Both the position numbers and the translations under genes were made by a program. DNA of 64,000 nt from Pseudomonas sp. TH15 (GTDB taxonomy: Bacteria; Pseudomonadota; Gammaproteobacteria; Pseudomonadales; Pseudomonadaceae), in contig NZ_JAEKEL010000002.1 of NCBI RefSeq assembly GCF_016651105.1, forward strand, positions 62,001-126,000, read 5' to 3'. The notes below the pieces were generated by a model. The model made no database searches. It had not been told where the DNA came from and saw nothing but the letters and a program-made list of their open reading frames with translations. Below are positions 1 to 7,224 of the stretch, one piece after another (the stretch's first letter is position 1; the number at the start of each line of letters is the position of its first letter).

Positions 1-522
1 TGCTCGACGCTCTGCGATACCCTGGAAGAAACGTTGACCAAGGTGCGTGACGTGTCGGCTATCCTCAACCCCCGGCAACTGACCAGTCTTGGGCTGGAAG
101 CCAGTTTGCGGGCACACTTGCTCAAGACCCTGGCCAATACGTCGGTGCACTGGAGCCTGGAGTGTCATCAGCGCTTGACCGGGCTCTCTGAAGAAATGGC
201 CCTGGCAGCCTTCCGGATTACTCAGGAAGCGGTGACCAATATCCTGCGCCACGCCGAGGCCAGAAATTTATTGGTACGCCTGCAACGCCTGCCTCAGGGC
301 CTGACATTGCTGATCAGCGACGACGGCCAGGGCTTTGAGCCCGCGGTAAACCCCGCGCGTGAAGGGCAGCGCGGAATGGCCGGGATGTCGGAACGGATCG
401 ATCAATTGGGCGGGACCTTGACCGTGACCAGCGAGCCGGGCAAAGGCACTCAAATCGAAGCACTTTTCCCCTGGGCGCCCCGCGCACTCGAGCGGGCCAG
501 CACGAATAAGGTTCTGCGTTGA
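1..522 (+). CDS. Sensor histidine kinase, NarL/UhpB type (5' end outside window)
   Basis: This is the C-terminal part of a two-component sensor kinase; the reading frame is open from base 1, so the sensor and most of the dimerisation helix lie upstream. The visible part is the HATPase_c domain of the HisKA_3 class that pairs with LuxR-type regulators. The N box is FRITQEAVTNILRHAEA, the G1 box is DDGQGF and the G2-like segment is GMAGMSERIDQLGG. It would bind ATP and phosphorylate the regulator encoded next, whose TTG start overlaps this stop codon by 4 bp, which implies translational coupling. The stimulus cannot be judged because the input domain is not in the window. Confidence 0.9.
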   Translation, partial: CSTLCDTLEETLTKVRDVSAILNPRQLTSLGLEASLRAHLLKTLANTSVHWSLECHQRLTGLSEEMALAAFRITQEAVTNILRHAEARNLLVRLQRLPQGLTLLISDDGQGFEPAVNPAREGQRGMAGMSERIDQLGGTLTVTSEPGKGTQIEALFPWAPRALERASTNKVLR

Positions 523-1178
523 CTTGTAACTTACTTCTGGTGGATGACCACTCGCTTATCCGGGCAGGCGTGCGCGCTCTGGTGCTGGATATTCCCGGCT
601 ACGCGGTCGTTGGCGAGGCCAATGACGGCTCGCAACTACTGGAGATGGTCGAGCAACTGTCCCCGGACATCGTCCTGCTGGATATTTCCATGAAGGAAAC
701 CGGCGGCCTCGAAGCCTTGCAGCGACTCAAAAGAGTTCGCCCACAAAGCAAAGTACTGATCCTGTCGATGCACACCGACCCGACACTGATCATGCAAGCG
801 TTGGAGTCCGGCGCCCACGGTTATTTGCTCAAGGACACCACGGCCACCGAGCTCGAACACGCACTGGACGCCTTGCGCAACAACGAGCGCTATCTGAGCC
901 CGGCCATTGCCCACACGGTGATCAACCAGGCACTGACGCGCACTCAGAAAAACCAGCCGACTATTGCGGACTCTCACAACCTGACGGCCCGTCAGCTGGA
1001 AATCCTGCGCCTGATCGTTCGCGGCAAATCCACCCGGGAAATCGCCAACGGTCTGGGCCTGAGTATCAAGACTGTCGAAACCCACCGCTCGCAGATCATG
1101 AAACGCTTGCAGATCTACGACGTGGCGGGCCTAGTGCTGTTTGCCGTGCGCGAACAGATCATCAGCCTGGATGATTGA
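519..1178 (+). CDS. LuxR/NarL-family response regulator
   Basis: The product is a 219-residue two-domain regulator. The receiver domain (about residues 1-120) has the acidic pair in LLVDDH, the phosphoacceptor Asp in DIVLLDIS and the conserved Lys in GYLLKD. A GerE/LuxR helix-turn-helix follows (about 150-215) with LTARQLEILRLIVRGKSTRE and the recognition-helix motif SIKTVETHRSQIMKRL. The start is TTG, chosen because it overlaps the kinase stop in TTGA and gives a full-length receiver. It is the cognate regulator of the upstream kinase and probably a DNA-binding activator. Target genes are unknown. The 3' end overlaps the convergent lipid kinase gene by 17 bp. Confidence 0.9.
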   Translation: MTCNLLLVDDHSLIRAGVRALVLDIPGYAVVGEANDGSQLLEMVEQLSPDIVLLDISMKETGGLEALQRLKRVRPQSKVLILSMHTDPTLIMQALESGAHGYLLKDTTATELEHALDALRNNERYLSPAIAHTVINQALTRTQKNQPTIADSHNLTARQLEILRLIVRGKSTREIANGLGLSIKTVETHRSQIMKRLQIYDVAGLVLFAVREQIISLDD

Positions 1179-2079
1179 CAGCCGGCGATGAACCCAGCAG
1201 CGGTGAGTTAGGCGGCAAATGCACACGCAATGCCGCCTCACGCGCCTCGAAACGCAAGCTGTCCCCCTCCAGAGGCTCACCATCAAGGTTGATGTGCAGG
1301 CCTTCCGAGACTTTGATCTCGACCCACGGCAAACGGGCTCGCACGAACATGTTGTCGATGCCGAAGCCATCGGCCAGCAGGTTTTTCAAGGTGCCTACCA
1401 CCTCCTGCGGCGCTGGCAGAATGCTGATATCCAGCAATCCATCGTCAACCAGCGCTTGCGGGCACAGCACACGACCACCACCGGCCTGTCGGCCATTTCC
1501 GATACCCAGTGCCAACAGCTCGCCACGCCAGTAAAAGTCCGGTCCCTGCAATTCGCCATAGGCCGCATGCAATTCACTGAAGCGCGATAAACCGGTGAAC
1601 AGGTACGCCGCCCCGCCCAGAACCTTTTTCAGGTCCTCCGACGTATTGGCCGTGACATTACTGCCAAAACCGCCAGTGGCCATATTCAGAAACACTTGTC
1701 CGTCTACCTCGCCCAGGTCGATGGAGACCGGGGCGCTGTCCAGAAGCTCCAGTGCCCGGGCAGGCTCCAGAGAGATGCCGGCAGCGCGCGCAAAATCATT
1801 AGCGGTACCCAATGGCATCAGCACCAGGCTGGACTCGTTCGAATGCGCTGCCATGGCCTCGGCGATATCGCGCAAGGTGCCATCGCCGCCGCCGGCAATG
1901 ATCTGCGTATAACCCGCTGCCAGCGCTTCACCCACCAGACGCTGGGCGTCGCCCGCCTCCCAAGTCAGCCGAACGGCCAGATTCCAGCCCTCCTTGCGCT
2001 TGCCTTCGACGGCCGCGCGCACGTCTTCGTTGAGTGCCTGCTTGCCATGCAGAATCAACAGCGCCTTGCGCTCATCCAT
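1162..2079 (-). CDS. yegS: YegS-like lipid kinase (diacylglycerol kinase family)
   Basis: This is a 305-residue cytosolic kinase of the DAGK catalytic family. The nucleotide-binding signature GGGDGT lies near residue 64 and a second conserved stretch, MPLGTANDFARA, follows near residue 87. The length agrees with YegS proteins (about 300). The family phosphorylates lipids such as phosphatidylglycerol or diacylglycerol; the substrate here is inferred. The ATG is preceded by a GGGGAG ribosome site. It is monocistronic and convergent with the upstream response regulator, overlapping it by 17 bp at the 3' ends. Confidence 0.88.
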   Translation of the reverse strand: MDERKALLILHGKQALNEDVRAAVEGKRKEGWNLAVRLTWEAGDAQRLVGEALAAGYTQIIAGGGDGTLRDIAEAMAAHSNESSLVLMPLGTANDFARAAGISLEPARALELLDSAPVSIDLGEVDGQVFLNMATGGFGSNVTANTSEDLKKVLGGAAYLFTGLSRFSELHAAYGELQGPDFYWRGELLALGIGNGRQAGGGRVLCPQALVDDGLLDISILPAPQEVVGTLKNLLADGFGIDNMFVRARLPWVEIKVSEGLHINLDGEPLEGDSLRFEAREAALRVHLPPNSPLLGSSPAVNHPG

Positions 2080-2484
2080 TGCGATAACTCCCCATGATTG
2101 GAATCCGTATGGGAGATGTTGACCTCACAGGCACCGAAAAAAGTCAGCGGATCTTGAATTAATTCAGGCCTCGGCGCCTCGCGTCCTACAGAGCGGGATA
2201 TTTTCTTACAAAACGTGAGGAATCGGCTCAATTGACCCGGCGCCATCATTGGCACATCGTGCCCTGGCGGTAGCAATCTTCAATTTGAAACACACAAGGA
2301 TGTGCAGTAATGAGTCGATATACGCTTAACGCTTTCGATATTTCAAATGACGGCATTAACGAGCAGCCTTCAGGCGGACACGTCAATGCATAGTCAAGAA
2401 GTCAGGATGCCTGGAAGCCCGGTTGTTCCACTCGCGGAGAGTCGTGCCAGTCACACCAGCAGCACCAAATCCGGAGAAGTGAAT
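2080..2484. other. Intergenic region upstream of small membrane protein gene
   Basis: About 400 bp separate the yegS start from the next well-supported start at 2485. It contains a possible 27-codon ORF at 2310 with an AAGGA ribosome site. It also holds an open frame that runs from 2347 into the following gene. No RNA gene or strong terminator was recognised. Confidence 0.5.
2310..2393 (+). CDS. Possible short ORF, perhaps a frameshifted 5' part of the next gene
   Basis: An ATG at 2310 lies 9 bases after AAGGA (2296-2300) and opens a 27-codon frame that begins MSRYTLNAFD and ends at TAG. The next frame is open from 2347 through the downstream gene, so a one-base shift near 2390 would fuse the two into a longer protein. 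No family is recognised. It could equally be an unrelated upstream ORF or chance. Confidence 0.2.
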   Translation: MSRYTLNAFDISNDGINEQPSGGHVNA

Positions 2485-2679
2485 ATGGAACCTCGTGTCA
2501 CAGAGCTGGAAACCCACCTCAAATACATTCGCCGGGACATGGATGAAGTCCGCAGCGATGTCAGAACCATCAAACATCGATTGGCCTATTCGGCGGGCGC
2601 CACAGCCGTGATCCTGTGCTTGCTTGGATGGGTGGCGAACAGCCGCTTCGAACAACTCGTTTCGATCATGACTCGCTGA
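2485..2679 (+). CDS. Small coiled-coil inner-membrane protein of unknown function
   Basis: The 64-residue product has a charged N-terminal helix with heptad character (about residues 5-31, ending SDVRTIKHRL). One transmembrane segment (about 35-53, GATAVILCLLGWV) follows, then a short polar tail. This layout resembles small XhlA-like or DUF-type membrane proteins, but no family is certain. The ATG at 2485 is preferred because GGAGA lies about 7 bases upstream. The same frame is open back to 2347, which would give 110 residues with a low-complexity Ser/Pro-rich N-terminus. It stands alone between yegS and the moeA 3' end. Confidence 0.6.
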   Translation: MEPRVTELETHLKYIRRDMDEVRSDVRTIKHRLAYSAGATAVILCLLGWVANSRFEQLVSIMTR

Positions 2680-2738
2680 ATGTTCGATTGAATGCAGGCT
2701 TCGGAGGCACCTCCGAGCCTGCACATGCAGCGGTCGAA

Positions 2739-3965
2739 CTAGCTGAGGAGCTCACTCAGCGGAATGAACAGCACTTCGTCGCCCTCGACAAGCGTTCGCC
2801 CTTCCAGCACCTCCACCAGCCCATCGGCCCACGCCGCGCTGCGCAGGACACCCGAGCTTTGATTACGATAGATAACGGCACGCCCCTGATCCAGGCGCCC
2901 ACGCAAATACTCGCGCCGGTTACCTGCCACAGACCAGACGAACCCTGCAGGCACCACAAACTTCAGCGGCTCAACGTCCTGAACGCCCTGACGGCGCAAC
3001 AGATAGGGGCGCGTCAGCAAGGCGAAGGTCACCAGAGTCGACGCAGGATTGCCGGGCAGCCCAATGACCGGGACACCCCGAAAATGACCAAACGTCAGCG
3101 GCTTCCCGGGCTTGATGGCGAGTTTCCACAGCGCCAGTTCGCCCTCCTCTCTCAACGCAATGCCAAGAAAGTCAGCCTCACCCACCGACACACCACCGGT
3201 CGAAAGAATCAGATCAACGTCCTGCAATGCACCGAGGCGCTCGCGGGTGGTGGCCAGATCATCCACCAGGATGCCGGCGTCAATGACCTCGCAACCCAAA
3301 CGCTGCAACCAGCTACAGAGCAACACGCGATTACTGTTGTAGATCTGCCCCGGGCCCAGGGCCCGACCGGGTTCGACCAGTTCATCGCCGGTGGACAGCA
3401 CCGCGACGCGAACCTTGCGCACCACATCAAGCTCGGCACAGCCCAGTGATGCCGCCAAGCCCTGCTCGATCGGTCCAAGACGCGTGCCCGCCGACAAGAC
3501 CAACTCGCCGACGGTGGTTTCCTGGCCTTGCGGACGAATGTTTTGACCCGCCGTCATGGCCTCGGAGAACACTACGCGTTCGTCTGCCCGAACCTCAGCG
3601 TTCTCCTGCATTTCCACGCAGTCCGCACCCTCGGGCACCGGCGCGCCGGTGAAGATTCGTGCGCAAGTCCCAGGCTGCAAGGGTTGCGGTGCCTGGCCAG
3701 CAAAAATCCTCTGGCTAACCACCAACGGTTCGCCGGTCCAATCGGCTAGGCGCAGGGCATAACCGTCCATGGCACTGTTGGGCCAGGGCGGTAAATCCAG
3801 CGTCGAGATCAGATCATCCGCCAACACTCGACCCTGAACCTGCGCCAGCGGCAGGCGTTCACGTTCACGAATCGGCGCCGCTTCGGCCATTTCCAGCAAA
3901 CGCGCGAGCGCCACTTCGACTGGCATCAAACTGCCGGTCTTGCCAGGCTTACCCGCGGGATTCAC
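2739..3965 (-). CDS. moeA: Molybdopterin molybdenumtransferase MoeA
   Basis: This 408-residue enzyme inserts molybdate into adenylylated molybdopterin in the cytosol, the last step of molybdenum cofactor synthesis. The MoeA N-terminal region has PPWPNSAMDGYALR near residue 60. The MoCF-binding core carries LSTGDEL near residue 190 and LSTGGVSVGEADF near residue 255, followed by GLPGNPAST near 305. A C-terminal MoeA domain IV completes it. Length is normal for the family. The start overlaps the end of moaB by 17 bp on the same strand, so the two are one operon (moaB-moeA), with mobA divergent. Confidence 0.95.
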   Translation of the reverse strand: MNPAGKPGKTGSLMPVEVALARLLEMAEAAPIRERERLPLAQVQGRVLADDLISTLDLPPWPNSAMDGYALRLADWTGEPLVVSQRIFAGQAPQPLQPGTCARIFTGAPVPEGADCVEMQENAEVRADERVVFSEAMTAGQNIRPQGQETTVGELVLSAGTRLGPIEQGLAASLGCAELDVVRKVRVAVLSTGDELVEPGRALGPGQIYNSNRVLLCSWLQRLGCEVIDAGILVDDLATTRERLGALQDVDLILSTGGVSVGEADFLGIALREEGELALWKLAIKPGKPLTFGHFRGVPVIGLPGNPASTLVTFALLTRPYLLRRQGVQDVEPLKFVVPAGFVWSVAGNRREYLRGRLDQGRAVIYRNQSSGVLRSAAWADGLVEVLEGRTLVEGDEVLFIPLSELLS

Positions 3966-4488
3966 AGGGTGCCGCCTGTTTCAGATGAGGGACGAAATTG
4001 CACGGACGGTGCCGCGAATCCAGTTGTTCGGCGAGGATGCCATCCCAACCAGTGCGCACGGCATTGGTCGAGCCCGGCAAGCAGCACACCAGCGTGCCGT
4101 TGGCCAGACCGGCCAGGGCTCGGGACTGCACGGTCGAGGTACCGATGTCTGCCACCGAAATCTGCCGGAACAGCTCGCCAAAACCATCGACCTGTTTATC
4201 CAGCAGGCAACTCACCGCTTCCGGCGTGCTGTCGCGGCCGGTGAACCCGGTGCCGCCAGTGATCAGCACCACCTGCACGACATCGTCGGCAATCCAGGTG
4301 GCGACTTGCGCACGAATTTTGTAGAGATCATCTTTAAGCAGCACCCGCGCCGCGAGGTTATGACCGGCAGCGTTCAGGCGGTCGACGAACACCTGGCCTG
4401 AAGTGTCGGTTTCCAGGGTACGGGTATCACTGACAGTCAGCACCGCGATGTTGAGCGGTGCGAAAGGTACATCAGCCTTGGCTTTCAT
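3949..4488 (-). CDS. moaB: Molybdenum cofactor biosynthesis protein MoaB
   Basis: The 179-residue MoaB/Mog-type protein binds and adenylylates molybdopterin ahead of metal insertion. The fold signature is visible as LTVSDTRTLETDTSG near residue 18 and the MPT-binding segment ITGGTGFTGRDSTPEA near residue 75. A C-terminal SNAVRTGWDGILAEQLD-like stretch (here STNAVRTGWDGIL) follows. It is the first gene of a moaB-moeA operon. The start is about 80 bp from the divergent mobA, so the two transcripts probably share a regulatory region. Confidence 0.94.
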   Translation of the reverse strand: MKAKADVPFAPLNIAVLTVSDTRTLETDTSGQVFVDRLNAAGHNLAARVLLKDDLYKIRAQVATWIADDVVQVVLITGGTGFTGRDSTPEAVSCLLDKQVDGFGELFRQISVADIGTSTVQSRALAGLANGTLVCCLPGSTNAVRTGWDGILAEQLDSRHRPCNFVPHLKQAAPCESRG

Positions 4489-4569
4489 AGGCTCGTCCAG
4501 TTGTAGGGGAAACAGCCCGGTGTTATATCACAGCACCTCATTTTTTTGCCGCCCCCAGGGAGAGTTGCC

Positions 4570-5172
4570 ATGACGTCAAATACACCGCTGTCGCTGTGTT
4601 CCATTCTGCTCCTGGCGGGAGGGCGCGGCCAACGCATGGGCGGCCAGGACAAGGGGTTGATCGAATGGCATGGCGAACCGCTGATTGCCCACCTGCACCG
4701 TAAGACCCGTGCACTCAGCGATGACCTGATCATCTCCTGCAACAGAAACCAGGAAAAATATGCGCCGTACGCCGACCGATTGGTCGTTGATGATCACACC
4801 GATTTCCCTGGGCCTCTGGCCGGTATTCGTGCTGGCCTGAAGGCCGCCCGCCATCCGCACCTGCTGGTGTTGCCCTGTGATGTGCCGCGTATTGATGATG
4901 CGCTGCTGCAAAGCATGCGCGAAACGGCCGGGCTTCATCCGGACAAGCCGCTAATGCTGCGCCACGGCGAACATTGGGAGCCGTTGCTGTGCGTTATCCC
5001 CGTCGCCCTTTTAGATGCGTTCGAAAACGCCTGGAACGAGGGTGAACGCAGCCCGGGCCGGATCATGCGCCAGCTCGGCGCCATTGCCCTGCAATGCCCT
5101 GACAATGACCCTCGCCTGGCCAACCTGAACACCCCCGAACTGTTAAGTGCACATAACACTGTGTCAGACTGA
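4570..5172 (+). CDS. mobA: Molybdenum cofactor guanylyltransferase MobA
   Basis: MobA transfers GMP from GTP to Mo-molybdopterin, giving the bis-MGD cofactor used by periplasmic and respiratory molybdoenzymes. The 200-residue protein has the nucleotidyltransferase motif LLLAGGRGQRMGGQDKGL at its N-terminus and the metal-binding LPCDVPRID near residue 100. The ATG at 4570 is chosen because the LAGGRG motif then falls near residue 15 and a GGGAGAG ribosome site precedes it. The upstream in-frame ATG at 4546 lies before that site. It is divergent from moaB-moeA and belongs to the same pathway. Confidence 0.95.
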   Translation: MTSNTPLSLCSILLLAGGRGQRMGGQDKGLIEWHGEPLIAHLHRKTRALSDDLIISCNRNQEKYAPYADRLVVDDHTDFPGPLAGIRAGLKAARHPHLLVLPCDVPRIDDALLQSMRETAGLHPDKPLMLRHGEHWEPLLCVIPVALLDAFENAWNEGERSPGRIMRQLGAIALQCPDNDPRLANLNTPELLSAHNTVSD

Positions 5173-5249
5173 CACGAGAAGGAACTTGCGCGCGTTGCAT
5201 ACGTCTACAAGCTCAGTAACCAAAAGAATTCATATTCGGAGACACGCTC

Positions 5250-5471
5250 ATGACTCAACGGACCCTCGCCACATTCATGCTCGCACTGGGCCTTGCCACC
5301 CTCGCCGGTTGCGCATCGCCAACAGTGATCACCTTGAATGACGGTCGTGAAATCCAGGCCGTCGACCAGCCTAAATTCGATTCCGAGTCGGGTTTCTACG
5401 AGTTCGAACAGCTGGATGGCAAGCACACTCGCATCAACAAGGATCAGGTTCGTACTGTTAAAGAGTTGTAA
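5250..5471 (+). CDS. YgdI/YgdR-family small lipoprotein
   Basis: The 73-residue product has a lipoprotein signal peptide with lipobox LAGC, giving an acylated Cys near residue 21. A compact beta-rich domain follows (VITLNDGREIQAVD and FYEFEQLDGKHTRINKDQV), typical of the DUF903 YgdI/YgdR family. It should sit in the outer or inner membrane facing the periplasm; the function of the family is not established. Length matches the family (70-75). It ends just before a strong bidirectional terminator. Confidence 0.88.
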   Translation: MTQRTLATFMLALGLATLAGCASPTVITLNDGREIQAVDQPKFDSESGFYEFEQLDGKHTRINKDQVRTVKEL

Positions 5472-5510
5472 GGTTCAAAGCGATACCTGAAACGGTCAGA
5501 TTGCCTGGCC

Positions 5511-5545
5511 AAAAAAATGCCCCGACCTGTCGGGGCATTTTTTAT
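5511..5545. terminator. Bidirectional rho-independent terminator between lipoprotein gene and tpm
   Basis: A 10-bp stem (ATGCCCCGAC / GTCGGGGCAT, 5517-5538) with a CT loop is flanked by seven A on the left and six T on the right. It can therefore terminate both convergent genes. Confidence 0.9.
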
Positions 5546-5558
5546 TGCTCTGCGAACG

Positions 5559-6215
5559 TTATTCAGCGGAAATCCGATAAACCCGCTCTTCCAGCCGCGT
5601 CACTCCCGCCTGGACAAATTTCCAGCTATCGTCCAACACGTCCTGCGCCTCTAACAGCTTTACCTGCCATGTTGAACCCAACAAACGCTGCACCTGCGCA
5701 CCGTCAACCGAGAAGGGTGGCCCAGCCATTTGCGTCTGATCGTAATCCAGCGTGATCAATAATCCCTGTAACCCAACAGGCAAGATGCTTTGGAGATGCG
5801 CCGCATACTGCTCACGCATCGTCGGCGGCAAGGCGATCAACGCCGCGCGATCGTACAGCGCGCTGCAATCGGCGACATCGCCAGCGGTCAGCGCGAAGAA
5901 ATCACCGCACCAAATCTCGATCGAACCCGCCCGATACACGGTGAAGGGGCCTTGGTCGCTGACGTCAGGGTCAAATTGATGCTCGTGGAAAAAGTCTTCC
6001 ACCGCTTTTTCCGACAATTCGACGCCCAACACTTCATGACCACATTTAGCCAGCCACAGCAGGTCCAGGCTTTTCCCACATAAGGGCACCAGTACGCGCG
6101 CGCCCTCCTCCAGGCCCAGTTGCGGCCAGTACCGTTGCAGATATGGATTCACTTCCGGCAGGTGAAAGCCGATCTGATTCGACGTCCACCGCTTGTGCCA
6201 AAACTCCGGCTGCAT
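5559..6215 (-). CDS. tpm: Thiopurine S-methyltransferase
   Basis: The 218-residue SAM-dependent methyltransferase of the TPMT family methylates thiopurines and, in Pseudomonas, selenium or tellurium oxyanions. Family features are MQPEFWHKRW at the N-terminus, the SAM-binding VLVPLCGKSLDL near residue 40 and EVLGVELSEKAV near residue 60. The start at 6215 is chosen because MQPEFWHKRW is the family N-terminus; the frame runs 8 codons further upstream. It is convergent with the lipoprotein gene across a shared terminator and divergent from the downstream dioxygenase gene. Confidence 0.93.
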   Translation of the reverse strand: MQPEFWHKRWTSNQIGFHLPEVNPYLQRYWPQLGLEEGARVLVPLCGKSLDLLWLAKCGHEVLGVELSEKAVEDFFHEHQFDPDVSDQGPFTVYRAGSIEIWCGDFFALTAGDVADCSALYDRAALIALPPTMREQYAAHLQSILPVGLQGLLITLDYDQTQMAGPPFSVDGAQVQRLLGSTWQVKLLEAQDVLDDSWKFVQAGVTRLEERVYRISAE

Positions 6216-6318
6216 AATTAATCCCGAAAATTCGATCAAAAGACGCTAAAACTTATATTAGATTTAGATCAATGATCTGACTGAAGATGGTGCCATCTTA
6301 CCCCTCAGGAGCTCATTC

Positions 6319-7086
6319 ATGTTCCCCAGCCTCTACATATCCCATGGTTCGCCGATGCTGGCACTGGAACCGGGGGCCAGCGGCCCGGCCCTGGCGCGCT
6401 TGGCTGCAGAAATGCCGAAGCCCAAGGCCATCGTGATTGTGTCAGCGCACTGGGAAAGCAACGAGCTGCTGGTCAGCGGTAACCCGCAGCCTGAAACCTG
6501 GCATGACTTCGGCGGCTTCCCAAAGGCCTTGTTCGAAGTGCAATACCCGGCGCCAGGCAATCCACAACTGGCGGCAGAGGTGGTCGAGTTGCTGAAAGCC
6601 GATGACTTGCCTGTGCGCATCAACGCCAAGCGACCGTTCGATCACGGGGTCTGGGTGCCGTTGTCATTGATGTACCCGCAGGCCGACATTCCGGTGGTGC
6701 AAGTCTCACTGCCAACCCGTGGCGGCCCAGCCCTGCAAACCCGCGTGGGTCATGCGCTGGCCAGTCTGCGCGAACAAGGCGTGTTGCTGATCGGCTCCGG
6801 CAGCATCACCCACAACCTGCGTGAACTGGACTGGCATGCCGGCCCGGAAAGCGTCGAGCCGTGGGCCAAGGCGTTCCGTGACTGGATGATTGAAAAACTG
6901 GCCGCCAACGATGAAACGGCGTTGCACGATTATCGCCAGCAGGCGCCGAACGCTGTGCGCAACCATCCGAGTGATGAGCATTTGCTGCCGTTGTACTTTG
7001 CTCGCGGGGCTGGGGGTGAGTTCGGGATTGCGCACCAGGGATTCACCATGGGGGCGCTAGGCATGGACATTTATCGTTTCGGGTAA
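6319..7086 (+). CDS. ygiD: DODA-type (LigB-family) extradiol ring-cleavage dioxygenase
   Basis: The 255-residue protein belongs to the class III extradiol dioxygenases related to plant 4,5-DOPA dioxygenase and E. coli YgiD. Metal-ligand and active-site histidines are in LYISHGSP at the N-terminus, IVSAHWES near residue 42, and later GSGSITHNLREL and NHPSDEHLLPL. These enzymes need Fe or Zn and open a catechol ring; the natural substrate is unknown. A CAGGAG ribosome site precedes the ATG. It is monocistronic, ending in front of a hairpin. Confidence 0.85.
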   Translation: MFPSLYISHGSPMLALEPGASGPALARLAAEMPKPKAIVIVSAHWESNELLVSGNPQPETWHDFGGFPKALFEVQYPAPGNPQLAAEVVELLKADDLPVRINAKRPFDHGVWVPLSLMYPQADIPVVQVSLPTRGGPALQTRVGHALASLREQGVLLIGSGSITHNLRELDWHAGPESVEPWAKAFRDWMIEKLAANDETALHDYRQQAPNAVRNHPSDEHLLPLYFARGAGGEFGIAHQGFTMGALGMDIYRFG

Positions 7087-7101
7087 CGTTAAGATCAAAA
7101 G

Positions 7102-7152
7102 ATCGCAGCCTTCGGCAGCTACGCGCCTGTGGGCGCTGCCGAAGGCTGCGAT
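7102..7152. repeat. REP-like inverted repeat, possible terminator
   Basis: Arms ATCGCAGCCTTCGGCAGC (7102-7119) and its exact reverse complement (7135-7152) flank a 15-base loop and end in a run of T. A similar element using GATCGCAGCC lies at 18158-18223, so this is a dispersed palindrome that also serves as the terminator of the dioxygenase gene. Confidence 0.75.
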
Positions 7153-7163
7153 TTTTTTCAGGC

Positions 7164-7197
7164 AAAAAAAATCCCCGAACCAGTCGGGGATTTTTTA
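7164..7197. terminator. Bidirectional terminator at the 3' end of the DEAD-box helicase gene
   Basis: An ATCCCCGA / TCGGGGAT stem (7171-7191) with a five-base loop is flanked by A-tract and T-tract. In the minus direction it follows the helicase stop at 7225. Confidence 0.88.
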
Positions 7198-7224
7198 TGT
7201 TCGATCAATCAGCCCGAGAGCGGA

